A stretch of 64,000 nt of DNA from Cyanobacteria bacterium FACHB-471 (GCA_014695345.1 JACJOC010000103.1:59911-123910), one strand, 5' to 3'. Counted from the stretch's first letter, positions 40,758 through 50,883 are shown. Translations and numbers: made by a program. Notes: generated from the sequence alone by a model not told the origin.

Positions 40758-43102
40758 TTGTTGGGTTCGCGTAGGCTGTCAAGTGGCAAATATTCCTGAA
40801 GGGTTTCTCCGACTTGCACCTTAACGGTGGGGATCTGGAGGTTAGGCAAAGGCATTTGTGAACTAATCACCTGCTGCACCCTCATCAGACTAGTGACGGT
40901 GCCGCAGAGGAGGAGGCGATCGCCCGCTTGCAGATCCGCAGAGCCATCAGGAAAGCGCAGAAATTTGCCTTCCCGCCGAATTGCCTGTACCTGCACCTCG
41001 TATTCGCGACTGAGGTTAAGGTCAGAGAGGGTCTTGCCAGCGATTGGGCTATTTGCGGACAGCATCACCCATTGGCAGGACAACGCCTTGGTTGGAACGG
41101 GCATTTCTCCTTTTGCCAGTTCGTCAAATGCCCCTAGCTCGTCTGATTCGCCCACGACTAAGAGGCGATCGCCCGGTTTTAGTGCTGTTTGAGAGTCAGG
41201 ATAGTCTAACTCTTCCCCTTCAGCCCGACGGATTGCCATCAGGCTCACACCAGTCAGACGACGCAAATCGGCTTCTTCTAAGGTCATTCCCGTCAAAGGA
41301 GAATCTTGAGGCAGGGTGTACCACTTGTTGCTCATATCCTGAGCCGCCACCCGCAGATCTCGCGACACCTCTTTAGATGACCGTTCTGGACGAAAATCAA
41401 GGTAGTGACTGTCACGAATTTGCTCGACCTCTCGCTGAATGAACGGCAGCGGTAAGCCCATCGTCACCAGCAGATGAGTCGAAAGTTCTAAACTGGCTTC
41501 AAACTCCGGCTGTACAACCTCTCTAGCTCCCAATTGGTACAGTAGCTCGATGTCTTTGTCTTGATAGGCGCGGACGACTACATCCAGCTCCGGTGCTAAT
41601 TCTAGCGATCGCTTCAGACACAAGCGAGTACTCATTGGGTCAGGGAGGGCGATCGCCATTCCCGATGCCTGATTTACCCCAGCCGTTTCCAGCACGTGCA
41701 GACTTGCCGCATTGCCATAGACATAGGGAATCCCCGCTTCGCGGAGTTGCTGAATTGCCTGCTCGGACTGGTCAACCACTGTCACTGGATAGTCATGATC
41801 TTGCAGCAATCTCACAATATTGCGTCCAACCCGCCCATAGCCACAGACCACCACATGGTTTTGCAGCGGCAATTCTTCTGCTACTTCAAATGCCCGATCT
41901 GAACTTTCCATGTAGCGCTTGAGCCAGGGTACCATTTCCGCCCAAACAAATAGCTGCGGCACAAACCGCAGTACAAACGGCGTGACAACCAAAGTTACGG
42001 CTGTTGTGCCTAAAATTAGCAGGTAAACCCGTCGTGAAACTAACCCCAACATTTGTCCTTTGCTAGCTAACACAAAGGAAAACTCACCAATTTGGGCTAG
42101 TCCCAAACCTACAATAAGCGCGGTTTTCAACGGGTAGCGAAAGGCTTTAACCAGTGGTGTGATAATCAGAAACTTGCCCAGCAGCACCAGTGCCACCAGG
42201 CCCAAGATTAGCTCTAGATTATTCCAGAGAAAAACTGGGTCGATCAACATGCCGATCGCCGCAAAAAATAGAGTCGCAAAAATATCGCGGATGGGTTCTA
42301 CATAAGTCAAAGTCTGATCAGCGTACTCAACCTCCGAGATCATCAGTCCGGCGATGAACGCGCCCATCTCAATCGACAGCCCTAGTGATTCGGTGAGCAG
42401 AGCAATGCCCAGACAAAGCGCCACAACGCCCAACAAAAACAATTCGCGGCTTTCAGTTCGTGCTAGAAATCGCAGTAATGGTGGAATTAGCCAAATTCCG
42501 GCAACAACAGCCGCCCCCGCCAATAGCGCAATTTTCAGTAGAGCCAAACCTACCGCTAGTCCGATCTCGTCGTAGGGCCGATCTAACGCAGGCAGCACCG
42601 CCAGCATTAAGCCCAGTGCCAAGTCTTGCACAATCAAAATACCCAACATCACGCGCCCGTGAGGAGTTTCGGTTTCGTTGCGCTCCATGAGGCACTTCAG
42701 CACGACTGCGGTTGAGGAGAGCGACAAAATTGCTCCCAGGAACACACCCTGTACAGGTGATGTCACCCAACCGATCGCCACCGATAGCAGTGCAGTGATT
42801 AGAATGGTCGATAGAATTTGCAGTCCACCACCGCCCAAACTAATTCCCTGAACTTTTTTAAGCTCTGTTAGAGAAAACTCCACCCCTAGGGCAAACAGTA
42901 GGAATGCAGCGCCAAACTGGGCTAACGTTTCGACTTGAATCAGTTCCTTGACTAGACCCAGACCTGCTGGACCAACGACAACGCCACCAACCAAATACCC
43001 AAGCAGCACGGGTTGCTTCAACAGGGAGGCTAGTAAGCCACCCCCTGCTGCTGCCGCTAAAACAATGACCAAATCAACAATCAGCCTGAAGTCTTCTTGC
43101 AC
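40754..43102 (-). CDS. CPA2 cation:proton antiporter, Kef type, with TrkA domains
   Basis: This 782-residue membrane protein has about 12 helices of a Na+/H+-exchanger (KefB) fold over ~1-385 (ALGVEFSLTELKKV and SLSSTAVVLKCLMERNETETPHG typical of the family). A TrkA-N/RCK domain follows (HVVVCGYGRVGRNIVRLL, NAD-binding, with VVDQSEQ), then two TrkA-C domains at ~570-770 (PLTGMTLEEADLR..., PIAGKTLSDLNLS...). Such proteins mediate K+ or Na+ efflux gated by nucleotides. Two TrkA-C modules after one TrkA-N is the usual cyanobacterial layout. Start is ATG at 43102. It is convergent with hfq, with a 4-base overlap. Confidence 0.9.
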   Translation of the reverse strand: MQEDFRLIVDLVIVLAAAAGGGLLASLLKQPVLLGYLVGGVVVGPAGLGLVKELIQVETLAQFGAAFLLFALGVEFSLTELKKVQGISLGGGGLQILSTILITALLSVAIGWVTSPVQGVFLGAILSLSSTAVVLKCLMERNETETPHGRVMLGILIVQDLALGLMLAVLPALDRPYDEIGLAVGLALLKIALLAGAAVVAGIWLIPPLLRFLARTESRELFLLGVVALCLGIALLTESLGLSIEMGAFIAGLMISEVEYADQTLTYVEPIRDIFATLFFAAIGMLIDPVFLWNNLELILGLVALVLLGKFLIITPLVKAFRYPLKTALIVGLGLAQIGEFSFVLASKGQMLGLVSRRVYLLILGTTAVTLVVTPFVLRFVPQLFVWAEMVPWLKRYMESSDRAFEVAEELPLQNHVVVCGYGRVGRNIVRLLQDHDYPVTVVDQSEQAIQQLREAGIPYVYGNAASLHVLETAGVNQASGMAIALPDPMSTRLCLKRSLELAPELDVVVRAYQDKDIELLYQLGAREVVQPEFEASLELSTHLLVTMGLPLPFIQREVEQIRDSHYLDFRPERSSKEVSRDLRVAAQDMSNKWYTLPQDSPLTGMTLEEADLRRLTGVSLMAIRRAEGEELDYPDSQTALKPGDRLLVVGESDELGAFDELAKGEMPVPTKALSCQWVMLSANSPIAGKTLSDLNLSREYEVQVQAIRREGKFLRFPDGSADLQAGDRLLLCGTVTSLMRVQQVISSQMPLPNLQIPTVKVQVGETLQEYLPLDSLREPNN

Positions 43103-43255
43103 AGAATTTCCGCGAAGAGAAAATTAAAAAAACTAGGAGGAAGTTTAAGTCTCTTAATCTACAGAATACAGAGTTTTTCTATTTGCTGGGAGACTTGACA
43201 AGATAGGGGATCATTCTCTACCAGCGCCTACGATGAAGGACAAATGACAACAAGA

Positions 43256-44077
43256 TCAAAGGTGTTGCCGTTTGACAGCTTGCATTCCCTGAAAGATTAG
43301 GGCTGGAGCGACATCAATTTGGGTAGCAAGATTAGGAAATCGCTGTTGAAGGTGCGTAAAAAGTAGGGTACTGTCCCCACCCGTGAGGGCGATCGCACTT
43401 TTAGGGAATTTCTCTAGCCAATCTTCAGCAAAATCGCGTATCCCCGCCAAAAGGGTGTACAGGATACCGCTGTAAATTGCGTCTGCTGTATGGGTTGCCC
43501 AGCGGGTAGGAGCAGCAATTTGGGTATCGAGGAATGGTAGGGCTGCGGTTTGGGTAAGCGAGCGCAACTGTAATTGCAATCCAGGCAAAATTGCGCCGCC
43601 TAAAAATTGCCCTTCATTTGCACCAGTAAAGGTCAGAGCGGTCCCGGCATCAATGACAAGCGCAGGCAAGTTCCAGATTGTTGTGGCTGCCCAAACTGCT
43701 AAAGCGCGATCGATTCCTAAAGTGGGATAGGTTCCTCGTAGAGGAATGTGATCAAGGCAAATTGTCCAGGTTTTGGGGTAAGACTGCCAAAAAGTTGTCT
43801 GATTGGGAACAACGGAAGCAATTAGTAGAAGTGGCTGTTGACCCAGGAGTGAAGCGAGTTGTAGCGGAACAGCATTTTGCAGATTTTCAGGCAGGGGAAA
43901 TTGCAGCGAGGGAGCGGTTAGGGTGGCGATCGCCTCAATCGACAAGTGTGGCGTATCCCAAGTTTGCTTCAGCGTGTCATCTTCAAACCAGGCCCAATGC
44001 AGCCGAGAGTTTCCGATCGCCAAAGCTAACCAGGTACTTTCAGACAAACTAGTCACACCCATTCTTGACATGTCCAA
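43256..44077 (-). CDS. coaX: Type III pantothenate kinase
   Basis: CoaX phosphorylates pantothenate in the first step of coenzyme A synthesis and needs a monovalent cation; it is feedback-insensitive. The 273-residue protein has the ASKHA fold: LALAIGNSRLHWAWF (phosphate 1), GIDRALAVWAA with the pantothenate-site GxDR, VIDAGTALTFT (phosphate 2 with catalytic Asp nearby) and GGAILPGLQLQL. ATGs at 44077, 44071 and 44062 are in frame and not separable. It lies 21 bases downstream of the radical SAM gene, likely one operon. Confidence 0.92.
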   Translation of the reverse strand: MDMSRMGVTSLSESTWLALAIGNSRLHWAWFEDDTLKQTWDTPHLSIEAIATLTAPSLQFPLPENLQNAVPLQLASLLGQQPLLLIASVVPNQTTFWQSYPKTWTICLDHIPLRGTYPTLGIDRALAVWAATTIWNLPALVIDAGTALTFTGANEGQFLGGAILPGLQLQLRSLTQTAALPFLDTQIAAPTRWATHTADAIYSGILYTLLAGIRDFAEDWLEKFPKSAIALTGGDSTLLFTHLQQRFPNLATQIDVAPALIFQGMQAVKRQHL

Positions 44078-44098
44078 TCTGCGGGGCAGAGACTATTC

Positions 44099-45766
44099 TC
44101 AAGGTTGCGCTACGGCTAATTCAGCACCTGCAATTTGAACATCCTTCGCTGAAGCAACCGGAAAATGCTCCATTGCAGAGTCTAAATGCTTGAGCAAAGT
44201 AGATTGAGGCAGTGCACCATGCAGATGACTCCAGGGCAATACCTGCTCGGTTGACCAGTTTTCGTGAACATAAAAGTCTAAATCGGGGAGTTGCCCTTTT
44301 AGCTGCTTGAAAGCACGGCGGTAGCTGCCCAACGAGTCGCCATAGTGTCGGGCTAGTTCTAAAAGTTTTGAAAGACGGCGATCGCCCCTTGAAATGAGCG
44401 CTTGAATCACCGACCAGCTATAGCTTTCAGGGCGAAAATCAATCCCCTGTGGACGCAACTGCTTTTGCAGCAGTTTTAGCCGCTTCTCTGCTTGTGAGTT
44501 CACTCCAAACCACTGAAACGGGGTGTGAGACTTGGGCACAAACGTACTGCACCCAAAGGTCAACCGCAGTCCGGGAGCCGCCCGTTTTACCGTCCGCAAC
44601 ATTTCTACCGTCTGGTCAAGATCGTCCGGTTCCTCACCGGGAATGCCAGCCATGCCGTAGAGCTTAAGCGCACTCAAACCGCCTGCCTTCGCATGGATTG
44701 CTGCTTGAATAATTTCGTCATTAGTGAGCTTCTTGTTAATCACCTGACGCAGACGATCAGAGCCACTTTCAACCGCGATGGTAATGGAGCGAGTGTCATG
44801 CTTAACCAGCGTTTCGGCTAGCTTGGGCGTGACGGTGTTAGTGCGGACTGAGGCTAGGCTAAGCCGCACTGAGTCGTACTGAGGCTGATTAAGATGGTCT
44901 AACAGCGCTTCAAATTCGGGATGCTGCGTCACTGAGGCACCTAGTAGCCCCAAGCGATCGGTAACTTTCAAGCCTCGCTCAATCGCCGGGATCAAAGAAC
45001 TCTCTAAACTGGCAGTGCGAAAGGGCAGCGTCAGGTAGCTAGCCAGGCAAAAGCGGCACATTTCTGGACAGCTACGCACGACCTCCACCATGTAGATATT
45101 TTCCCAGGCGGCTTTTTCCGTTACAACCGTCGAAGCAGAAAGGGTGTTGCCGCGATAGGTTTGCTTCTCGACCTGAGCCGGAATGTCTGACTCCATCGGC
45201 TGAATTGAAGCGATCGCCCCCTCTTTGCTGAGATAGCTCACCTCATACAAACTGGGGACATAAATGCCTGGAACCTTCGCCAAGTGCCAGAGCTGAGAGG
45301 GGCGATCGCTTCCTCTTACTTGCTGATAAGCCGCAATAAAATCACCCAACAGATTTTCGCCATCGCCCAACAAAATCAGGTCAAAAAAGTCGGCAAAAGG
45401 TTCTGGATTTGCCGTCAAAACGGGACCACCACCAAACACTAAAGGATGCTGAGATGAGCGTTCTGTTGCCCGAATGGGAATATCCAAGGCTTCTAGCAAG
45501 CTCAGGACATTTCTATAGTCGAGTTCCCAAGAGAGCGAAAATCCCAAGAGTTCTGGCTGAGCAGGCAGGGGCTCGTGCAGATCAGTAAATAGCCTGCTGA
45601 CCTGCAAATCAGTTCGAGACGCAAGCGTCGCCCAAACGACCTGATAGCCCAGACTAGTAATGCCTACGCTGTACTCATTCGGAAAAGCAAAAATGGTAGG
45701 AATTGCGTCTGCGCTAGGAGTCGCAGGCGTAAACAAGAGGCGTTCGGCAGCAAAGCTGGAATTCAC
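44099..45766 (-). CDS. B12-binding-like radical SAM protein
   Basis: This 555-residue protein has an N-terminal cobalamin-binding-like Rossmann domain (~25-175: SVGITSLGYQVVWATLAS...GGGPVLTANPEPFADFFD, but without the DxHxxG His ligand). The radical SAM core contains the [4Fe-4S] ligands Cys233, Cys237 and Cys240 in SCPEMCRFC, GGxP-like LGLLGASVTQH and IAVESGSDRLRQ. The architecture resembles the uncharacterised TIGR03960-type family and the methylthiotransferase neighbours; the substrate is unknown. Lack of the His ligand suggests the B12 domain does not use the base-off/His-on mode. Start is ATG at 45766; coaX follows. Confidence 0.8.
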   Translation of the reverse strand: MNSSFAAERLLFTPATPSADAIPTIFAFPNEYSVGITSLGYQVVWATLASRTDLQVSRLFTDLHEPLPAQPELLGFSLSWELDYRNVLSLLEALDIPIRATERSSQHPLVFGGGPVLTANPEPFADFFDLILLGDGENLLGDFIAAYQQVRGSDRPSQLWHLAKVPGIYVPSLYEVSYLSKEGAIASIQPMESDIPAQVEKQTYRGNTLSASTVVTEKAAWENIYMVEVVRSCPEMCRFCLASYLTLPFRTASLESSLIPAIERGLKVTDRLGLLGASVTQHPEFEALLDHLNQPQYDSVRLSLASVRTNTVTPKLAETLVKHDTRSITIAVESGSDRLRQVINKKLTNDEIIQAAIHAKAGGLSALKLYGMAGIPGEEPDDLDQTVEMLRTVKRAAPGLRLTFGCSTFVPKSHTPFQWFGVNSQAEKRLKLLQKQLRPQGIDFRPESYSWSVIQALISRGDRRLSKLLELARHYGDSLGSYRRAFKQLKGQLPDLDFYVHENWSTEQVLPWSHLHGALPQSTLLKHLDSAMEHFPVASAKDVQIAGAELAVAQP

Positions 45767-46395
45767 AGGCTGAAAAGCAGTTTGAGGGGCTTCTTCACTC
45801 TAAACAATAAACATGCTGCATGAGTGCTTTTGAGCAAGCCAAGACTAAACCAGTAAAAAATTGGAACTACTCCACTGACTCTGCTGCTACCTCAAGCGTA
45901 TCCTTGTCTCCGTAATTTCTAGGAAATTCTTATCTGAGCCAATGGGGAACAATACCACTGCAATTCCGGACATACACTGTGTACTTCCAGCAAGGTTTTA
46001 TATTAAGAATGAATTGGACTGAGTGAAAATTCAGAGTTTCAGGGTTGACATCGCTTCGAGCTCATCCTCAGGAGTTAGGTGAATTTACGGTCTTTACGAT
46101 AAGATTCGTCAGCATCGTGCTTTATTTAAGCCCTACTTTTGCTGCAAGGTTAGTTGGTTACCGCCAATGCATGGTAAATCTCTCAATTCTTTGATTCAAG
46201 GAGAATTGAGCGGTTTTGCCACAAACTTTAAAGTAAAAGAGAGTAAGTGCGATCGCTGAGGCAAAGGCTTGAAGATTAAGCTAGTTTCTGCGGGCAGTTT
46301 TCCTGGACAATAGCTCTCATGGGCTAAAATCACTGTCACAGCAGACAACTGGATGCACCGGATCGCTGGAGTTTAAAGGGCAAGCATTCAACTTT
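45767..46395. other. 629-base divergent intergenic region
   Basis: This region lies between the radical SAM gene (leftward) and a TPR gene (rightward), with no supported ORF. A 9-bp hairpin (CTCAATTCT at 46182-46190 with AGAATTGAG at 46202-46210) lies ~190 bases before the TPR start and is followed by CGGTTTTG; it could be part of a leader or a weak terminator. No tRNA or known riboswitch signature was seen. Confidence 0.45.
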
Positions 46396-47412
46396 ATGGC
46401 TAAACTGTCTGGCCATCAGCAAAAAACCTTCGTTCCTTCTCAGGAAACTGTTGTACAGCCTGAGGACGCTGACGCTGAGGCAAATCGGGTGAAAGCTGGG
46501 ACAGATCGGTTATTTGAAAAGGGCGTTGAGCAACACCAGGCACGCGAATTTAAGGTGGCGCTGCAAACTTTTCAGCAGGCGTTGATAGGCTACCGGCAGG
46601 CTCAAGACCTTCAAGGAGAAGGGAAATCGCTGAATAACTTGGGGCTGGTTTACTATGCGCTAGGCAACTACGCTGAGGCGATCGCCCACTCAGAGCTTAG
46701 CCTAGCGATCGCCCGCCAAATTGCAGACCGCCGCACGGAGCGTCAAGCATTAGGCAACCTGGGGAATGCTTACCGGCATCTCAACGACCATGTAAAGGCA
46801 ATTGACTGCAAGCAGCAAAGTCTGAATGTCTCCCGAGAAATTCGAGATCAGCGGGGCGAAATGGCTGCGCTGAACAATTTGGGCATGGCTTACAAGGCAA
46901 TTGGCGACCGTCAAACGGCGATCGCCTACTATGAGCAAAGCTTGACCCTGGCGCAAGTATTGCAGGATCGTCAAGTTGAAGCACAGGTGTTGCGAAACCT
47001 GGGAAACGCTTATCACTCGCTGGCAAACTACGCTAAGACGGTTGAATACTACGAACGGCTGCTGACGATTATTCGCCGTTCTGGAGATTTACAGGTCGAA
47101 TCACAGATTTTGAAGAATTTAGCGAGTGTTTGCTTCACCTTAGGCGACCATCGCAAAGCCATTACCTATCATCAGCAGCGGTTGGCGATCGCCCGTGCCC
47201 TGCAGGACCACCAAAATGAAGAACAGGCGCTAGAAAGCCTGGGCGTGATCTATGAAGCGATTGGCGAGCCGGGTCGGGCAATTGAGTACTACGAGCAACG
47301 GCTCATACTTGCCAAAACGACCTGCGACCAAAAGTTAGAGAAACAGGCGATCGCTACCCTTAAAACTGCTTACTGTGCGCTCGGTGACTATGTTAGAGCA
47401 AGCTTGTATTAA
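46396..47412 (+). CDS. Tetratricopeptide repeat protein
   Basis: This 338-residue soluble protein consists mainly of about seven TPR units from ~35 to 330, each of the 40-residue 'long' TPR_12/LGN-type (ALNNLGMAYKAIGDRQTAIAYYEQSL and close relatives, each with LGxAYxxxGDxxxAIxYYxQ). The N-terminal ~30 residues are charged and disordered. No enzyme domain or signal is present. TPR superhelices mediate protein-protein interaction; the partner is unknown. The close family of G-protein-regulator-like (LGN) repeats is common in filamentous cyanobacteria. It stands alone with a weak stem-loop after the stop (TCTGTC/GACAGA, 47460-47482). Confidence 0.88.
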   Translation: MAKLSGHQQKTFVPSQETVVQPEDADAEANRVKAGTDRLFEKGVEQHQAREFKVALQTFQQALIGYRQAQDLQGEGKSLNNLGLVYYALGNYAEAIAHSELSLAIARQIADRRTERQALGNLGNAYRHLNDHVKAIDCKQQSLNVSREIRDQRGEMAALNNLGMAYKAIGDRQTAIAYYEQSLTLAQVLQDRQVEAQVLRNLGNAYHSLANYAKTVEYYERLLTIIRRSGDLQVESQILKNLASVCFTLGDHRKAITYHQQRLAIARALQDHQNEEQALESLGVIYEAIGEPGRAIEYYEQRLILAKTTCDQKLEKQAIATLKTAYCALGDYVRASLY

Positions 47413-47547
47413 GCTATTAAGCTTTGTTTTCATTGCTTTGTTCACCTTCTTCTCTACATTCTGTCCTCTGATGGAAGACAGATCTTTAGAAGAACTGAGA
47501 GAGTAGTGTAGTAACTAAAGCACTCTAGAGCAATCTAGAACAAAATT

Positions 47548-47706
47548 ATGGATATCATCCGACTAATTTGTGCAATTTTCTTACCTCCTCTGGGTGTGTT
47601 CTTACAGGTTGGTTTAACAGGGCAATTCTGGCTCAACATTCTCTTAACTTTACTGGGTTACATTCCAGGAGTTGTTCACGCAGTTTGGATCATTGCTAGA
47701 AGATAG
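47548..47706 (+). CDS. YqaE/Pmp3 family small membrane protein
   Basis: This 52-residue gene is short but clearly real. Residues 1-30 include MDIIRLICAIFLPPLGVFLQ with the hallmark LPPLGVFLQVG, and the second helix contains LLTLLGYIPGVVHAVWII, both diagnostic of UPF0057/Pmp3. Two transmembrane helices make up almost the whole protein. Members affect membrane potential and salt or cold tolerance in yeast and plants; bacterial function is poorly defined. It is followed 34 bases later by a YeaQ/GlsB-type gene, another membrane-stress protein. Confidence 0.9.
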   Translation: MDIIRLICAIFLPPLGVFLQVGLTGQFWLNILLTLLGYIPGVVHAVWIIARR

Positions 47707-47740
47707 GACTAACTTATCCTGTAACCCTCTGTAATTAAAA

Positions 47741-48031
47741 ATGTCACTTGTAGAGATTGGTATATTGCTCTTAGTTGCAGCAATTTGTGGAGGAATTGGT
47801 CAATCTCTAGTTGGCTACACCGCCGGTGGCTGCTTGGCTTCCATTGTTGTTGGAATCATTGGCGCTTAGTTAGGTCTGTGGCTTGCCCGCGAACTGGGAC
47901 TTCCTGTGCTGTTTGAGTTAAACGTTGGCGGACAGCCATTTCCTATTATCTGGTCTATTATCGGTTCAGCTATTTTTGCTGGCATTCTAGGATTATTTCG
48001 CAGAGCAACAGTGGGACGAGGTAGATATTAG
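47741..48031 (+). pseudogene. GlsB/YeaQ/YmgE-type membrane protein interrupted by TAG
   Basis: From ATG at 47741 the frame gives MSLVEIGILLLVAAICGGIG and a glycine-rich helix ending VVGIIGA, then TAG at 47867-47869. The same frame continues in sense LGLWLARELGLPVLFELN..., ending ...GLFRRATVGRGRY-TAG at 48029-48031. The family is ~85-95 residues, so the total of 97 codons including the amber is the expected full length. The continuation keeps the family pattern (IIGA-x-LG, GLP, WSIIGSAIFAGILGL), so only this codon is off; a single-base change from TTG would explain it. A recent nonsense mutation, sequencing error or read-through are all possible. The 42-residue product would lose the second helix. 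Confidence 0.75.
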
Positions 48032-48160
48032 CACCGCAAATCTACCCGTCAGCAAATGCTACCGCAGTTTAGAATAAGTAATTTGCGATCGCTGAAGTCT
48101 TTATCACCTCAACCTTACTTGTCCTCAACAACATAGCTGTTTTCGTTCAGGATGGATTAA

Positions 48161-48197
48161 GAGAAGGAAAAAGACCTGTTTTCTTTTCCCTTCTCTC
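48161..48197 (-). terminator. Probable terminator of speA
   Basis: GAGAAGGAAAAAGA (48161-48174) is complementary, with a mismatch, to TTCTTTTCCCTTCTC (48181-48195) around a six-base loop. It is 33 bases after the speA stop on the minus strand; only a short T-run (AA at 48159-48160) follows. Confidence 0.5.
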
Positions 48198-48227
48198 CTC
48201 GCAAAAATTGAATTTGATGGTAACAAA

Positions 48228-50201
48228 CTATGGAGCGAGATAGGTATAGCGGCTAAGGCTACGTTCGTAATTTTGTAGCAGCAGTTGTGACTCCTGAATC
48301 GTGATTTTCTTTTCTTGTAAAGCTTGCTCTGCCTGTTGGCGAATGCTTTCAATCAAGTCTTCGGAGTCGTACTGCACATAACCCAACACTTCTGTCATCG
48401 TGTCGCCTTTGACCACATGTTCGATTTGATAGCCTTTAGGTGAGAGGTGAATGTGAACGGTATTAGTGTCACCAAACAGGTTGTGCAGATTACCCATAAT
48501 TTCCTGATATGCGCCGCCGAGAAACATGCCCAGGTAGTATGGCTCTCCGGGTTTAAGGGAATGAAGTTCCAGAACAGATTTTACGTCGCGCAGGTCGATG
48601 AACTGGTCGATTTTGCCGTCGCTGTCGCAGGTTAGGTCAGCCAGAGTTGCGCGTTCAGTAGGTTCTTCGTCAAGACGGTGAATTGGCATGATCGGAAATA
48701 GCTGATCGATCGCCCAACTATCTGGTGCAGACTGAAACACCGAGAGGTTGATGTAGTAGATCGAGGCCATGATTTTTTCTAGATCTTCCAAGTCGTCGGG
48801 CACATAGTCTTGCTGACGGGCGATCGCCAATATCTTCTGACAACAAGCCCAATACAACCGCTCTGCCCTTGCCCGCTCAGTCAAACTGAGGTAGCCAAAC
48901 CCAAACAGACTAACTGCCTCTTCCTTAAACTGGGTTGCGTCGTGATACATCTCCTGATAGTTCTCAACCGTAATAGAACGGTAGGTTTCATACAGGTTGC
49001 GAATGATTAGATGCTCCCGTTCTTGCAGCGGTTCAGGCAGTTCTGACAGCACATCGCTGGTGCCCAGCACATCAAACACGAGAACCGATTGGTGAGAGGC
49101 GATCGCCCGTCCACTTTCACTAATCAACGTAGGAACGGGCAGGCTTCGCTCTGTACAGGCTTCTTTCACCTCTGCAACCACATCATTCGCGTAGTTTTGC
49201 ATGTTGTAGTTTTTGGAAGCGTGAAAGTTCGTTTTGGAGCCGTCATAGTCCACCCCCAAACCGCCACCCACGTCAAGATATTGCATTGCTGCGCCCAGTT
49301 TCGCCAACTCTACATAGACTTGGCTAGCTTCACGCAGGGCATCCTTGACGACGCTAATGGAAGAAATCTGAGAACCAATGTGGAAGTGCAGAAGCTGTAG
49401 CGACCCTAGCATATCTGCGGCTCGAAGCTGGTCTACGGCGCTGATAATTTCAGGAATGGTTAAGCCAAACTTAGCGCGATCGCCTGCCGAGGTGCCCCAG
49501 CGCCCAATTCCCTTGGCGCTCAGCTTAGCCCGAACGCCCAAGATCGGCTGAATGCCTAACTTATGCTGCGCTTCGATCACCAGCTGCACTTCTTCGATCT
49601 GCTCCAGCACAATAATTGGCGTATGACCTAACCGCTGTGCCAGCATCGCCGTTTCAATGTATTCCCGGTCTTTATAGCCGTTGCAGATCAGCAGTGCGCC
49701 CGGTGTTTTGAGCGTTGCTAGAGCGATCATCAATTCAGGCTTTGATCCGGCTTCTAAGCCAAACTGATGGGGTCTGCCAAAGCGCACCAGGTCTTCGACT
49801 AAGTGGCGTTGCTGGTTACACTTGACGGGAAACACACCGCGATACACGCCAGGATAGTTGTATCGGGCGATCGCCTTACTAAAACAAGCATTCAGCCGCT
49901 CGATCCGGTCTTCAAGAATGTCAGAAAAGCGAATAAGCAGCGGTAAACCCAGATTTCGCAGCTTCAGCGCATTCACCAGTTCAAACAGGTCGAGGGAACC
50001 GCCGCGATCGCCCCTGGGGGAAACTGTAATATGTCCCGCTGCGTTGATCGAGAAATAGGGTTCACCCCAGCCCTGAATTCGATACAGTTCCTCACTGTCC
50101 TCAATGGTCCAGGTTTGAGGTCGAGTCGTCTCTAGCTGATTGGGTAAATCGAGCAACGACTTCTCTAACTCAACCTGGACTGCTTTTGGCTGAATCCCCA
50201 T
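48228..50201 (-). CDS. speA: Biosynthetic arginine decarboxylase
   Basis: SpeA is a PLP enzyme that converts arginine to agmatine, starting polyamine synthesis. The 657-residue length is normal. The fold-III domain begins near residue 75 with VYRGVFPVKCNQQRHLVEDL (the Lys of PVKCN binds PLP). HFHIGSQI and YLDVGGGLGVDYDGS are the family-specific substrate-binding segments, and the C-terminal domain has the DLTCDSDGKID motif with Cys-Asp of the active-site interface. Start is ATG at 50201. It is divergent from ndk across 200 bases. Confidence 0.95.
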   Translation of the reverse strand: MGIQPKAVQVELEKSLLDLPNQLETTRPQTWTIEDSEELYRIQGWGEPYFSINAAGHITVSPRGDRGGSLDLFELVNALKLRNLGLPLLIRFSDILEDRIERLNACFSKAIARYNYPGVYRGVFPVKCNQQRHLVEDLVRFGRPHQFGLEAGSKPELMIALATLKTPGALLICNGYKDREYIETAMLAQRLGHTPIIVLEQIEEVQLVIEAQHKLGIQPILGVRAKLSAKGIGRWGTSAGDRAKFGLTIPEIISAVDQLRAADMLGSLQLLHFHIGSQISSISVVKDALREASQVYVELAKLGAAMQYLDVGGGLGVDYDGSKTNFHASKNYNMQNYANDVVAEVKEACTERSLPVPTLISESGRAIASHQSVLVFDVLGTSDVLSELPEPLQEREHLIIRNLYETYRSITVENYQEMYHDATQFKEEAVSLFGFGYLSLTERARAERLYWACCQKILAIARQQDYVPDDLEDLEKIMASIYYINLSVFQSAPDSWAIDQLFPIMPIHRLDEEPTERATLADLTCDSDGKIDQFIDLRDVKSVLELHSLKPGEPYYLGMFLGGAYQEIMGNLHNLFGDTNTVHIHLSPKGYQIEHVVKGDTMTEVLGYVQYDSEDLIESIRQQAEQALQEKKITIQESQLLLQNYERSLSRYTYLAP

Positions 50202-50400
50202 TTCGCATCCCCCGCAAATATTTGTTAAATAGCCAGTTTAGCGTATCGTTTCTATAAACGAGCTACATCCGTGAGCAGGCAAGGGTTTCAGTTAAATTAC
50301 GTTTAAATCTTGGGTAAGAATACAAAGTTTGCACTTTACAAACGATCACATTTTTCTGAGCATAGAGAAGGTCTAAGACACAACATGTAGGAGCAGATCT

Positions 50401-50850
50401 GTGGAACGGACATTTTTGGCAATCAAACCGGATGGCGTTCAGCGTGGACTCATCGGTGAAATCATCCGCCGCTATGAAGCAAAAGGCTTTACGCTCGTAG
50501 GCTTAAAGCTGATGAACGTTAGCCGCGAACTGGCAGAAAAGCACTACGGTGTTCACAAGGAAAAGCCTTTCTTTCCCGGACTGGTTGAATTCATCACCTC
50601 TGGTCCCGTTGTCGCAATGGTGTGGGAAGGAGAAGGCGTAATTGCCTCAGCCCGTAAAATCATTGGTGCAACCAATCCGCTCAACGCAGAGCCAGGAACA
50701 ATCCGGGGTGACTACGGCGTTAGCATCGGTCGCAACATCATTCACGGCTCTGATGCTCCGGAAACTGCCCAGAGCGAAATCGCGCTTTGGTTTACTTCAG
50801 AAGAACTGGCTAGCTGGCAACCCACAATCAATCCTTGGGTTTACGAATAA
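50401..50850 (+). CDS. ndk: Nucleoside diphosphate kinase
   Basis: Ndk transfers the gamma phosphate of ATP to other nucleoside diphosphates. The 149-residue protein is complete: [20 protein letters not shown] at the start, KPFF and [10 protein letters not shown], and active-site His115 in [17 protein letters not shown]. The start codon is GTG at 50401 with a GGAG site ~10 bases upstream. It is convergent with the TerC gene, and a strong bidirectional hairpin (50884-50918) lies between them. Confidence 0.97.
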   Translation: MERTFLAIKPDGVQRGLIGEIIRRYEAKGFTLVGLKLMNVSRELAEKHYGVHKEKPFFPGLVEFITSGPVVAMVWEGEGVIASARKIIGATNPLNAEPGTIRGDYGVSIGRNIIHGSDAPETAQSEIALWFTSEELASWQPTINPWVYE

Positions 50851-50883
50851 AAGTAGTACCAGTTCCAAGAATTTGGGTATGAC

